A program made the translations under genes and the position numbers. A stretch of 64,000 bases of DNA from Saprospiraceae bacterium (GTDB taxonomy: Bacteria; Bacteroidota; Bacteroidia; Chitinophagales; Saprospiraceae). The DNA lies in the NCBI GenBank assembly GCA_016706365.1, contig JADJJU010000002.1, positions 186,001 through 250,000 on the forward strand. The letters run 5' to 3'. The notes under the pieces are model-generated. The model ran no database searches. It was not told the DNA's origin and was given only the letters and a program-made list of their open reading frames with translations. Shown piece after piece: positions 23,270-31,840 of this stretch. The first letter of the stretch is position 1; each line of letters opens with the position of its first letter.

Positions 23270-24691
23270 ATGAGCCAAAGCAATAACTTTCAACCACATT
23301 TGAGGAAACAATTTATTTATTTGCTGGCTTTTCTGGCATTAAGTGCCTGTCATTCAAAACGTATAAGTCCAACTCAATCCCAAGGAGTTACAATTATTCC
23401 GCCACCGGAAGAACTTCCAGAACTGAGTGGTGATCCCGAAAAAGGTTATGAGTACATTTTTTATGGTGATTATGTAAAATCAGGATATCCCCTGAAATTA
23501 GCACTTGGAGATGCTTATGATCCTGAACGTGTTTGGGACAGAGATACGATAAAAACAAAATATGGAAAGGCAGTGATCCTTTTCAAGGACAGACGTAATA
23601 CATCTGTGATGAGCGGGTCATGCATGACTTGTCATGGGTCTGTATTGAACGGACAATTCTATCCGGGGTTGGGGGAGGCTTTTGGGGATTATTCAAAGAA
23701 GCCCGGCTGGAAGTTTAAGCTTACGGATAGGGTGGTAAGACGCAAACTGGGCAAAAGCTCTCAGGAATATAAATCTTTCAGGGATATCTGGCAATTTCAA
23801 AAAGAAGTATCTCCCAGAATTGTAACGCCATTTGTTGGCCCCAATCCTGCGTTCAGGTTAGAGGAAGCATGCGTGGCTTTCCGCGATCCGCAAAACTTAC
23901 ATTATACCTCCGAAGCTCAGTTTGAAATCAAAGGAGAAACTCCGGCTGCTGATGTTCCTCCTCTATGGAAAGTAGGTAAAAAGCGGGCGCTGTATTATAA
24001 TGGTATGGGCAGAGGAAATTTTTCTAAACTGCTTATGCAGGCATCTGTACTTGGGGTGAAAGACAGTACCGAGGCCAGAGAAGTATGGCAGCATTTTCAG
24101 GATGTGGTAGCATGGGCTTCGCAACTAAAGCCACCGGCATTCCCGGCTGAAATAAATGCTGAACTGGCCATACAGGGAAAGATTATTTTCGAAAAAAACT
24201 GCAGCAAATGTCATGGAACATATGGTGATGAGGTTTCCTACCCCAATAAAATCATTCCGCTGGATAAAGTAGGAACAGACCCTTATTATGCTCAGTATTT
24301 TGCAACGCAATCCGGGCTGGCAGGATGGTACAATAAATCATGGTTCAGTCAGTCGGAGCCTGCTTCAACTCTTCAGCCTTCTCTGGGGTATGTTGCGCCT
24401 CCTTTAGATGGAATATGGGCCACTGCTCCCTATCTTCACAATGGCTCTGTACCTACTCTTGAGAATCTTTTGGACAGCAAGTCACGTCCTGTATTCTGGC
24501 AGAGAGATACTGTTTCTGACAATTATAATGTTAAAAATGTAGGTTGGAAATTCATCTCCCACACAAAGCCCAACCATAAAAATGTGTATGATACTTCTAA
24601 AAAAGGATTCAATAACAAAGGTCATACTTATGGTGATAAGTTAAGTGGAGAAGAAAGAAAAGCGGTGATAGAGTATTTGAAAACGCTCTAA
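23270..24691 (+). CDS. Di-haem c-type cytochrome lipoprotein
   Basis: 473 residues. Residues 1-27 form a lipoprotein signal with lipobox LSAC (Cys27). Two haem c sites: CMTCH at 118-122 and CSKCH at 311-315. The C-terminal motif APYLHNGSVPTLENLL (about 385-402) is shared by RoxA/MauG-like di-haem proteins, where this region sits near the distal haem. Predicted to act as an electron carrier or oxidase anchored to a membrane facing the periplasm or surface. It converges on another di-haem cytochrome gene at 25045-26148, so the two may work in the same redox process. The substrate cannot be predicted. Confidence 0.8.
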   Translation: MSQSNNFQPHLRKQFIYLLAFLALSACHSKRISPTQSQGVTIIPPPEELPELSGDPEKGYEYIFYGDYVKSGYPLKLALGDAYDPERVWDRDTIKTKYGKAVILFKDRRNTSVMSGSCMTCHGSVLNGQFYPGLGEAFGDYSKKPGWKFKLTDRVVRRKLGKSSQEYKSFRDIWQFQKEVSPRIVTPFVGPNPAFRLEEACVAFRDPQNLHYTSEAQFEIKGETPAADVPPLWKVGKKRALYYNGMGRGNFSKLLMQASVLGVKDSTEAREVWQHFQDVVAWASQLKPPAFPAEINAELAIQGKIIFEKNCSKCHGTYGDEVSYPNKIIPLDKVGTDPYYAQYFATQSGLAGWYNKSWFSQSEPASTLQPSLGYVAPPLDGIWATAPYLHNGSVPTLENLLDSKSRPVFWQRDTVSDNYNVKNVGWKFISHTKPNHKNVYDTSKKGFNNKGHTYGDKLSGEERKAVIEYLKTL

Positions 24692-24697
24692 GAAAAA

Positions 24698-24727
24698 AGC
24701 TACGAGCTGCGAGCTGCGAGCTACGAG
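24698..24727. repeat. Degenerate GCTACGAG/GCTGCGAG tandem repeat
   Basis: Four near-copies of an 8-bp unit (gctacgag, gctgcgag twice, gctacgag) start 6 bp beyond the cytochrome stop codon. Related low-complexity GAGC-type islands occur at 36072-36137 and 48187-48240. Confidence 0.6.
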
Positions 24728-24801
24728 AAAACAGCTGGTAGAAAAGCCACTATTGGCCATTAGCTGTTGGTGATTAGAAGTGTTGAGTTGCGGATGTGCT
24801 C

Positions 24802-24855
24802 GTACATTTTGCTCGTAGGGGCGCACGGCCGTGCGCCCCTACGAGCAAAATGTAC
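24802..24855. repeat. 54-bp perfect palindrome (REP-like)
   Basis: Two uninterrupted 27-bp arms meet at CACGG|CCGTG; the GC-rich centre GTAGGGGCGCACGG is flanked by gtacattttgctc. It lies between two converging genes, so it could terminate both, but there is no T tract. The centre resembles palindromes that I believe are common in environmental Bacteroidota and cyanobacteria. Confidence 0.75.
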
Positions 24856-24871
24856 CGGTTGAGCTTCGTCT

Positions 24872-25048
24872 CATCACCTTTTTGGTTTCGATGCGAAGCT
24901 GAGGAAAACAAAAAGACACTTGTAGCGAGTGAGGAACGAACCTCGTTATCACTTTTTCAGAGCTTGTTCTCTGAAAAAACACCTGTGGCGGATGAGCGCA
25001 GGGAATTTCGCCATCACCTTTCAAACCGCAGGTGCAGAAAGACATCAC
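24872..25048 (-). repeat. GTGATG-box/hairpin array 1 (six units)
   Basis: On the minus strand, GTGATG occurs at 25043-25048, 25012-25017 and 24872-24877, with degenerate boxes (GTGTT, GTGATA, GTGTC) near 24979, 24948 and 24915. Boxes are 31-43 bp apart and each is followed by a different stem-loop, the best being TTTTTCAGAG / CTCTGAAAAA. The end overlaps the 3' end of the cytochrome gene by four bases. The same architecture recurs at 35700 and 44050. Confidence 0.6.
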
Positions 25049-26148
25049 TTCATATTCCTGATCCACTCTTTAATCAGCTCAATTCCCTCCTGATGTGCAA
25101 TTTTTCTTCCCAATTCAGGCATCATGATATCCGGTTCATTGGATTCCATCCGATATATAAAAATGGATTCATCCGGTTTTCCAGGTACAATGTCATACTT
25201 CCTGCCACCTGATCCTTTCCCTGCTGCAACAGGTGTTTTTCCCACTCCATAGGCCACCGGATTCGTTTCAGAAACCAGCAAATTGAGAGCTGAATTCTTT
25301 GCTGGCCCTTCAGGTCTGTGACAATGCGCACAATTGATTTCCAAATAAGCACGCGCACGGGAAATGAGATTTCCTGATGCAGGATTAGAGTAGTCTGGCA
25401 GAGGAATATGAGTGGTTGGATTAGGTATTCCTGCCAATAATCCTTCGTTGCGGTAATAAATTAACTGATTTTGACCACCGGGATATAATTCATTGGATTT
25501 ATCCAATTGTCTGGCACTTGGCCCTATCAATGTCATCTCTTCGTTACGCCAATGACAGCTTTTGCATTGATTCAGGCTGGGTACTGAATAATTTACTTTC
25601 TGCGATTTGCCATTCGCATCCACCCATCTTACATCTATGTTTTTACCTGCAATTTCCAAAAACGCATCAGTCTGATCATCATTCCATACATAAGTCAATG
25701 CTTCCCATGTTCCTGACTTTCTGATCAACAATCGTGTCTCGATCATTCGCTTTGCTCCTGTCGTATCCGTCAAATTGAGAGGGTAATAGAAATTTTTAAT
25801 TAATATAGCACCCTCCGGAAAATCAAAAACTTCTGTTGGATGATAAATCATTTTCCCTCCTTCGGGTAACACTATGAACCTGCTCTTTTCAGCGTAATCA
25901 GAAAATAACGGGGAATTTAATTCATATGGAATGAGATTTGAAACCGGATTTAACTGATGCATGGTTCCCGTGAAAAAGGCATATTCTGAGAGTTTTCTCA
26001 GTGCAGGATAATCATACTCCACTTCGAATTCTTCTTCTTTTAATATTATCGGTTTCGCTGACTCTTTCTCATTACATGCCATCTGAAAAAGCAGTAAAGT
26101 CCAAACCACTCCGACCAATGATAATTTTAATTGTTTGTACTTCTTCAT
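25045..26148 (-). CDS. SO2930-type di-haem c-type cytochrome lipoprotein
   Basis: 367 residues; lipoprotein signal with Cys25 (FQMAC). Haem c sites CKSCH (~195-199) and CAHCH (~273-277); the conserved context is NQCKSCHWRNEEMTLIGPSARQL and NCAHCHRPEGPA. The N-terminal part contains LSEYAFFTG and IPYELNSPLFSDYAEKSRF, characteristic of the family I know as TIGR03806 (SO2930/HNE_0200-like). Members of that family regularly form a two-gene pair with a beta-helix protein, and here that partner is directly upstream (26165-27400) with a 16-bp gap, so they form an operon. Function of the pair is unknown. Confidence 0.85.
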   Translation of the reverse strand: MKKYKQLKLSLVGVVWTLLLFQMACNEKESAKPIILKEEEFEVEYDYPALRKLSEYAFFTGTMHQLNPVSNLIPYELNSPLFSDYAEKSRFIVLPEGGKMIYHPTEVFDFPEGAILIKNFYYPLNLTDTTGAKRMIETRLLIRKSGTWEALTYVWNDDQTDAFLEIAGKNIDVRWVDANGKSQKVNYSVPSLNQCKSCHWRNEEMTLIGPSARQLDKSNELYPGGQNQLIYYRNEGLLAGIPNPTTHIPLPDYSNPASGNLISRARAYLEINCAHCHRPEGPAKNSALNLLVSETNPVAYGVGKTPVAAGKGSGGRKYDIVPGKPDESIFIYRMESNEPDIMMPELGRKIAHQEGIELIKEWIRNMK

Positions 26149-26164
26149 CTTATTAAAACGGACA

Positions 26165-27400
26165 TCAAAGGGTTGGAATATTACAGGAGTAATTTTTTAT
26201 TGATTTATCTATATTTTCAAAGGAGCCCGGAGCGTCCAGATTGGCGAATCTTGTTTTTTCCTGATTTGAAATGCAAATATTCCATTCCTCATGAGGAGGT
26301 CTGAACCCATCCAGAAGGATATCCGGAGTTCTGAATGGAAATTTTAACAGGAACAGTTTGCCAAAATCACTTTTCATGGTCGGAAACCAATGCTTGTTTT
26401 TGTAAACATTATCGTGAATGTAAATATCGCTGTAATATGGATTGTATAAGGAATCCAGCTTATAATTGTTGTTTATGTTTGCAGCAGAACCAGCTGCTTC
26501 TTCCTCCTCTTTTTCCATAGCATTAACCAATTCGTAACTTACCAATGCAGTTCCTACTGTCCGATTATTTGTAATGGTATTTTCAAATATTTCGACTTTT
26601 CTTGTAGCCAGCAGCATGATTCCGGTTCCCGGAGGTACGATTCCCACGATATTGCCTTTGGGAGCAAAATTGACATGATTGTTACTTGTGACAGTATTTT
26701 TATAAACCTGAATATCTGATCCATATTGTGTTAGACCGGGCAGATCAAATACAAGGATTCCGCCTGTGTTATTTTTTGCAGTATTCTCATAAATTTCCAC
26801 ATTGTTGGAGTTTTCACTTTCGATTCCGGCCACATTTTCATAGACAAGGCAGTTGCGGATAATGACATTATCCGACTGACCTACATAGATTCCGGCGTCA
26901 GAAGCTCTGGCAGCAATGCAGGATTCAACTAAGACGTCCGTGCATAAGACGGGATATAATCCATAAGCCCCATTCGTCTCCTTAGCTCCTCCTGTCCAAT
27001 AGGCCTTTACTCTGCTGAATGTAATTCCATCAGTATCTGTCACTTTAATATTGTCTCCTTTGGCATCTTCGATTGTAAAGTCCTGAAAAGTAATATTCTT
27101 GCAATTAGCTGCCCGTATTCCCTCAGCTCCTTCTTCCTGCCATTTGAATGATAATATAGTCTTATCAATTCCGGCACCTGCGATAGTTATATTCTTTTTG
27201 CTGTCAAGAATCAAACTTCTGGAAAATGCAAAGAATCCTTCCTCAAGGCGGATAGTGTCTCCTTCTTTTGCAGTTATAAATTTGCTCTGCAATTGTTTTT
27301 CGATATTGTTCCAGACGACTCCTTCTCTTTCTTCGTCAGAGCCGCATGCAGCCATGACAAGCAATACAATTGGTAAAAAAACTGGAATGTTATATTTCAT
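26165..27400 (-). CDS. Parallel beta-helix repeat lipoprotein (TIGR03805-like partner)
   Basis: 411 residues with a lipobox ending at Cys19 (MAAC). Residues ~60-290 are right-handed beta-helix turns with N-rich ladders (NITFQDFTIEDAKGDNIKV, VIIRNCLVYENVAGIE, VEIYENTAKNNTGGILVF), as in NosD/pectate-lyase-like proteins. It matches the architecture of the beta-helix family (TIGR03805) that co-occurs with SO2930-type cytochromes. It lies first in the operon, 16 bp before the cytochrome. Likely a periplasmic or surface protein; a polysaccharide-related substrate is only a fold-based guess. Confidence 0.8.
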   Translation of the reverse strand: MKYNIPVFLPIVLLVMAACGSDEEREGVVWNNIEKQLQSKFITAKEGDTIRLEEGFFAFSRSLILDSKKNITIAGAGIDKTILSFKWQEEGAEGIRAANCKNITFQDFTIEDAKGDNIKVTDTDGITFSRVKAYWTGGAKETNGAYGLYPVLCTDVLVESCIAARASDAGIYVGQSDNVIIRNCLVYENVAGIESENSNNVEIYENTAKNNTGGILVFDLPGLTQYGSDIQVYKNTVTSNNHVNFAPKGNIVGIVPPGTGIMLLATRKVEIFENTITNNRTVGTALVSYELVNAMEKEEEEAAGSAANINNNYKLDSLYNPYYSDIYIHDNVYKNKHWFPTMKSDFGKLFLLKFPFRTPDILLDGFRPPHEEWNICISNQEKTRFANLDAPGSFENIDKSIKNYSCNIPTL

Positions 27401-27537
27401 CTGGACAATATTAAATCAAAGGTCACAGCAATGCTTTGCTCATCTGGAAATGCATTTGAATGGCACTAAATTAAATAAATGCTGGAAAACCTGAGCAGTA
27501 TAAACGAATTCCGGGAAGAATTTTAAAGCAAATACTT

Positions 27538-28146
27538 CTATTCTATGGTAGCCGAAATAATATTTCCGATTACCTGGTCCAGTTCTTCTGCTGATTTTTC
27601 AAGGTATTGGTATACTTTGGCATAATCGTGATCCGGGGTACTCATTTTCAAAAACTGTAACAAGCCCATGATATTAGCTAATGGCTTTCGGATGACATGA
27701 GACTGCAGGAATGCTATTTCATTCAGTTTTTCATTTTGATGTTTGATCTTATTAAAGGAGAGGTCATAAGTTAATGCTACTCCTACCAGATTTTCATCCT
27801 GATCGTAAACGGGAAGAAATTTCTCTACTACCCACATGCTGGGATTACCACTAAATTCAAGTTTGATCTCAGATCTTAAATGTTCTCCTGAAATGGCACT
27901 GGATAATTTTTGCTGAAAATTATTTCTATTGTTAGTGTCTCCATATTCCATGATATCCTCTCCGAGCTTGATAGGTTTGTCCAGCAATTTGGTACCCAGC
28001 TTCTCTACCACAGAATTGAATCCCAGGATAATCCCCTGAGGAGACAGGAAGAAATGTGCTTCATCAGAAGAATCCAGTATTGTTTTCATCATCATTTCTG
28101 ATCTTCTGACATTTGCCTCACTTATTTTTCTCAGTAATATCAGCAT
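27538..28146 (-). CDS. PAS sensor protein, C-terminal part with H-box (frameshifted from 28118-29653)
   Basis: Contains one PAS domain (MMMKTILDSSDEAHFFLSP to VALTYDLSF) and a terminal segment NEIAFLQSHVIRKPLANIMG that matches a HisKA dimerisation/phosphoacceptor helix (His of QSHVIRKP), then ends with IISATIE, with no HATPase domain. The apparent start MLILLRK overlaps the upstream frame; dropping one A from the AAAAA run at 28125-28129 fuses ADITEK directly to ISEANVRRSE, giving one ~705-residue protein. So it is probably the C-terminus of the upstream gene and not a separate gene. Confidence 0.7.
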   Translation of the reverse strand: MLILLRKISEANVRRSEMMMKTILDSSDEAHFFLSPQGIILGFNSVVEKLGTKLLDKPIKLGEDIMEYGDTNNRNNFQQKLSSAISGEHLRSEIKLEFSGNPSMWVVEKFLPVYDQDENLVGVALTYDLSFNKIKHQNEKLNEIAFLQSHVIRKPLANIMGLLQFLKMSTPDHDYAKVYQYLEKSAEELDQVIGNIISATIE

Positions 28147-29653
28147 GGGTTCCGATCACCCTTAGAGGCAAAGCTGCTTCATCCCGTTCGGCTATATTTC
28201 CTCTTGTAAGCATCCATATATATTGACCGTCAGATTTTCTGATTCTATATTCGAGATTTAGTTGCTCTTGTGATTCCTTGTTTTTCAACCATTTCCTTAT
28301 AGAACCGAATACAGAATTCTGATCTTCCGGATGTACCAGTGAACGCCATTTGTGATAAGTCACTTTGAATGACCCCGGCTCGCAATCAAGCATATGAAAT
28401 ACTCTGTCACTCCAAAAACTTTCCTTTGTATGTATATTCCAATCCCAAAGCCCATCATTAGCTGCGCTCAATGCAAGGGCTAATCTTTGCTCACTTTTAA
28501 AAAGATCAGATTGCTTCTTTTTCAAGTCTGAGATATCTATGAGATACCCGCGATGATAACTGACCTGGCCTTGCTTGTCTCTAATCATTACAGATGAGTC
28601 AAATACACAGATATATTCGCCTTTCGCATGCTTTATCCTGTATTCCAGAGAATAATAATATTTCTGTGATTCTTTTTGCGTTTTTATCACCTCAGTGATA
28701 TGCTCCAAATCATCAGGATGAACGATGCTTTTAAATTTCAATTTGCCAGAAATAAATTCAGCAGCAGTATATCCAAATTGCTCAAAAACATTGGGGGATA
28801 CATATTCTACAGGCCATTCTTCCTGACTTGTCCAGTTGAAAAGTACCGAAGGGCCATTAATAAACATTTGTCTGTCCCGGACAAGTGCCTCCTCTAATTG
28901 TTTCTGACTGCTGATATCTGTGCAAATTACGAGTGCCAAAACTCCGTTATGTTCATCTATCTGAATGGGTTTTGCAGTAATACTGCGCCAGACCCGGTTA
29001 TTTTGCTCTGAATAATTGGCAATTTGACCCGTATACACTTTACCTTCCAGTATTACATTTCTGTGAAGGTACCTGGTTCCTTCTGAAGCCTCCACGCTTT
29101 TTCCATAAACCCAGGTGCCATCTTCCTCAAAAACACCCTGCAATATTCCATCCTTATCAGCATATGCATCCATAGCCTGATCATTGTGACTGAGAATATT
29201 ACCGTATTCATCAAATATGAAAATGGCCTCATTCATGGCATTGAACAGATTACTCAGTGTATATAATGTAGGCAACTGATGTATAACTGCACTCTCCGTT
29301 GGTTTATTAAAATCAACACTTTCCAAAATAGCTGACCAGACCAACACAATCTTATCCTGTTCCAGGTGAACCGGATGTACTTCCCAGTCAGACATCAAAC
29401 TAATTTCCCTTTCTGGTTTGACATGGAATCTGAAGGTCTGATGGACTCCAGTATTTTTTTTAAGCTGAGTTGACCAAATTTGAAACTCCGAAGCATGGAG
29501 AATAAACTCTGTAACGTTTTGACCGACCTGAATACTTTTGTGATTTGTTGCTAAAGTGTTGCGTCCAATGATCACCCCATTTACATCGGTATGAAGAATC
29601 ATTAGTTTCTTGTCTGTACTTTCAGCAATGCTGAGCTGAGACTTTGGGATCAT
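28118..29653 (-). CDS. Multi-PAS/PAC sensor protein, N-terminal part
   Basis: 511 residues with no signal peptide or membrane segment, so cytoplasmic. After an N-terminal PAS-like region (1-125) there are three recognisable PAS units: about 140-250 (LFNAMNEAIFIFDEYGNILSH), 265-385 (GYTAAEFISGKL, YRIKHAKGEYICVFD, RGYLIDISDLK) and 390-510 (DGLWDWNIHTKESFW, YRIRKSDGQYIWML, VIGTHADITEK). The last two end in PAC motifs. Likely a sensory input module that signals through the H-box of the continuation below 28146. No obvious cognate regulator or kinase neighbour is present. Confidence 0.85.
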   Translation of the reverse strand: MIPKSQLSIAESTDKKLMILHTDVNGVIIGRNTLATNHKSIQVGQNVTEFILHASEFQIWSTQLKKNTGVHQTFRFHVKPEREISLMSDWEVHPVHLEQDKIVLVWSAILESVDFNKPTESAVIHQLPTLYTLSNLFNAMNEAIFIFDEYGNILSHNDQAMDAYADKDGILQGVFEEDGTWVYGKSVEASEGTRYLHRNVILEGKVYTGQIANYSEQNNRVWRSITAKPIQIDEHNGVLALVICTDISSQKQLEEALVRDRQMFINGPSVLFNWTSQEEWPVEYVSPNVFEQFGYTAAEFISGKLKFKSIVHPDDLEHITEVIKTQKESQKYYYSLEYRIKHAKGEYICVFDSSVMIRDKQGQVSYHRGYLIDISDLKKKQSDLFKSEQRLALALSAANDGLWDWNIHTKESFWSDRVFHMLDCEPGSFKVTYHKWRSLVHPEDQNSVFGSIRKWLKNKESQEQLNLEYRIRKSDGQYIWMLTRGNIAERDEAALPLRVIGTHADITEKNK

Positions 29654-30064
29654 TATTAAAGTGTGTGCTGTGTTGTATGCTGCTGCTCCTCCTTACTTGT
29701 GAATTCTCTGTCAACTTCTCCCGATTAACTCTGTATTTACAAGCAGCAGCAAGGTACATATTTTAAATAATAATCATATGATAGGCCTTAACTTTATCAC
29801 AAATTATTTACTTGGAAATGAATAGCTTGGGTGACTGGTATTGGTTGAATTTGATAACTTTTAAAAATCATCCCTTTAATTGATTGATTCCCTTTTAGTT
29901 ATTTTATTATAATTTTGAGTTTGTGTCCTGAGGAGTTTATTTATAAAATCACTTTATGAAACCCTTTCTTTCATGTTGAATTTATGATAATAATCATTCC
30001 TGCTTCGTATAGATAGCTGTTTTCAATTCAAGGACGTAATTTCGTATACCATAAAAATAAATTA
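29654..30064. other. Intergenic region between divergent PAS and CoA-transferase genes
   Basis: 411 bp, AT-rich, no ORF. It carries a candidate promoter toward the right at 29884-29917; nothing else recognised. Confidence 0.5.
29884..29917 (+). promoter_or_regulatory. Candidate Bacteroidota promoter for the acyl-CoA hydrolase gene
   Basis: TTG at 29884-29886 and TAATTTTG at 29910-29917 (23-bp spacer) match the -33/-7 pattern of the Bacteroidota housekeeping sigma factor. The leader to the start codon would be about 140 nt. Confidence 0.35.
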
Positions 30065-31351
30065 ATGTCAGATCCAAAATATATCAGTGCCGAACAATCC
30101 ATTGAACTCGTTCAAAACGGTAACCGTGTTTTTCTTCATGGAAGCGCTTGCACTCCGCTTGTTTTATTAAAAGCACTATTAGATCATGGTCAGCATCTGA
30201 ATGATGTGGAATTGATGAGCATAAGCGCGTTGGGAGATATCGATCTGACGGAAGCTCTACATCGGGGACAGATCAAAGTCAATTCGCTCTTCGTGTCAAA
30301 GATGACCAGATATGCAGTACAAAATGGGTACGGTGATTATATTCCAGTATTTCTAAGTGAAATTTCCCGACTTTTTGAGAAAGGAATTTTACCCCTGGAT
30401 CTTGCCTTTATTCAGGTTTCGCCTCCGGACAAGCATGGATATTGTTCGCTGGGAGTTTCTGTAGATGTGGCTAAATCTGCAGTCAAACATGCGAAAATCA
30501 CTGTTGCTCAGGTGAATCCAAACATGCCCCGGACACACGGTGATGGAATGATTCATATCAGTCAAATAAATTATTTTGTCGAAGGCAACCAGGAATTGCC
30601 TGAAGTGGATTACAGGACCTGCATTACAGCAGAGGATACATTAATTGGGACGTATTGTGCTTCATTAATAGATGATAGAAGTACACTTCAACTGGGTATA
30701 GGAGCCATTCCGGATGCAGTCCTTCAGTGCCTGCACAATCATAAAGATTTAGGAATTCATACGGAGATGTTCAGCAATAGCGTGATTGACCTGGTAGAAA
30801 AGGGAATCATCAGCAATCGATTTAAAGCTAAACACAAAGGAAAGGTGGTGGCTTCATTTGCTATAGGTACCAAGCGACTGTATGATTTTGTGGATGATAA
30901 TCCGGCTTTTGGTTTTCTGGAAGCCTCCTATGTCAATGACACCAAAGTCATCAGGGTACATCCTAATCTGGTGGCTATCAACAGCGCCATAGAAGTCGAT
31001 CTGACCGGCCAGGTTTGCGCAGATAGTATCGGCAGTCTGCAATATTCGGGAGTGGGAGGTCAGATGGACTTCATTCGGGGAGCTGGATTGTCAGAAAATG
31101 GCAAACCCATCATTGCCCTTAGATCAACCACCGGATCAGGAAATAGTAAAATCGTCCCATTCTTAAAAGAAGGGGCAGGTGTAGTTTCCACCAGAGCACA
31201 TATACATTATGTGGTAACAGAATATGGGATTGCCTATTTGTATGGCAAGAATCTCAGACAGCGGGCTGAAGCGCTTATTGAGATCGCACATCCGGATCAT
31301 AGGGAGAGTTTGAGTGAAGCTGCTTTCGCGAGATTTGAAGTGAGGGGTTAG
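30065..31351 (+). CDS. Acetyl-CoA hydrolase/transferase family protein (4-hydroxybutyrate CoA-transferase-like)
   Basis: 428 residues, the usual length. Acyl-CoA:carboxylate CoA-transferase fold: N-terminal domain with VFLHGSACTP, then GIGAIPDAVL near 218 and HTEMFSNSVIDL with the likely catalytic Glu234 that forms the CoA thioester, and the C-terminal GGQMDFIRGA and TEYGIAYLYGKNLRQRA motifs. It either hydrolyses acetyl-CoA or transfers CoA between acetate and another acid. The next genes encode an acetate-type symporter, which fits acetate or short-chain acid metabolism. Confidence 0.88.
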   Translation: MSDPKYISAEQSIELVQNGNRVFLHGSACTPLVLLKALLDHGQHLNDVELMSISALGDIDLTEALHRGQIKVNSLFVSKMTRYAVQNGYGDYIPVFLSEISRLFEKGILPLDLAFIQVSPPDKHGYCSLGVSVDVAKSAVKHAKITVAQVNPNMPRTHGDGMIHISQINYFVEGNQELPEVDYRTCITAEDTLIGTYCASLIDDRSTLQLGIGAIPDAVLQCLHNHKDLGIHTEMFSNSVIDLVEKGIISNRFKAKHKGKVVASFAIGTKRLYDFVDDNPAFGFLEASYVNDTKVIRVHPNLVAINSAIEVDLTGQVCADSIGSLQYSGVGGQMDFIRGAGLSENGKPIIALRSTTGSGNSKIVPFLKEGAGVVSTRAHIHYVVTEYGIAYLYGKNLRQRAEALIEIAHPDHRESLSEAAFARFEVRG

Positions 31352-31457
31352 CAATAACAAACATTCTAGATTTCTGTTCTATAGCACTTTTAAAGCTGCG
31401 AAGTAAGCTCCTTTGCATAAACTGACAGTTTTATGCCTTATAAATTATACATTAGTG

Positions 31458-31488
31458 CCGGAGTTAAGCTCAACTTAACTTACGCCGG
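31458..31488 (+). terminator. Strong hairpin between the CoA-transferase and symporter genes
   Basis: AGTTAAG / CTTAACT (7 bp, loop CTCAA) nested in CCGG...CCGG outer arms. It lies 107 bp after the CoA-transferase stop and 68 bp before the symporter small subunit. No T tract directly follows (gaattccttttg), so it may be a weak terminator or an RNA stability element. Confidence 0.4.
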
Positions 31489-31555
31489 GAATTCCTTTTG
31501 TTCTATATCATTTCAATAAGATCAAATTTCATTGATTAACTAAAGACATATCACC

Positions 31556-31813
31556 ATGCCTGCTAAATCCATGAAACTTTACTGGAAAAAAAATTTGCAA
31601 TATCTGGCTATCCTGCTTGGCATCTGGTTTCTGGCATCATTTGGGATGGGAATTTTATTTGTTGATGAGCTGAATGCATTCAGGATGGGAGGCTTCAAAC
31701 TTGGGTTTTGGTTTGCACAACAAGGCTCTATTTATGTATTTGTCATTTTGATCTTTGTCTATGTATATCTGATGAACAGACTCGATAAGTCATTCGAAGT
31801 GGACGAAAAATAA
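31556..31813 (+). CDS. DUF4212 small subunit of sodium:solute symporter
   Basis: 85 residues with two membrane helices (about 14-33 and 48-72) and the conserved YWKKNL near the N-terminus, FGMGILF and GFKLGFWFAQQGSIYVFV. This is the small partner (TIGR03647/DUF4212) of VC_2705-type symporters and is followed after 27 bp by the large subunit, so they form an operon. The start is set by the conserved N-terminus. Confidence 0.9.
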   Translation: MPAKSMKLYWKKNLQYLAILLGIWFLASFGMGILFVDELNAFRMGGFKLGFWFAQQGSIYVFVILIFVYVYLMNRLDKSFEVDEK

Positions 31814-31840
31814 ACCTCAAATCTTAATACACTCAGCCTG

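Noticed and set aside
24796..25212. 138-codon plus-strand ORF over the palindrome and array 1
   Set aside because: Built from repeat DNA and the antisense of the cytochrome gene; no credible protein.
28110..28150. Programmed -1/+1 frameshifting in the PAS gene at the A5 run
   Set aside because: No slippery heptamer with downstream structure is evident, and several other genes in the window show the same kind of one-base error.
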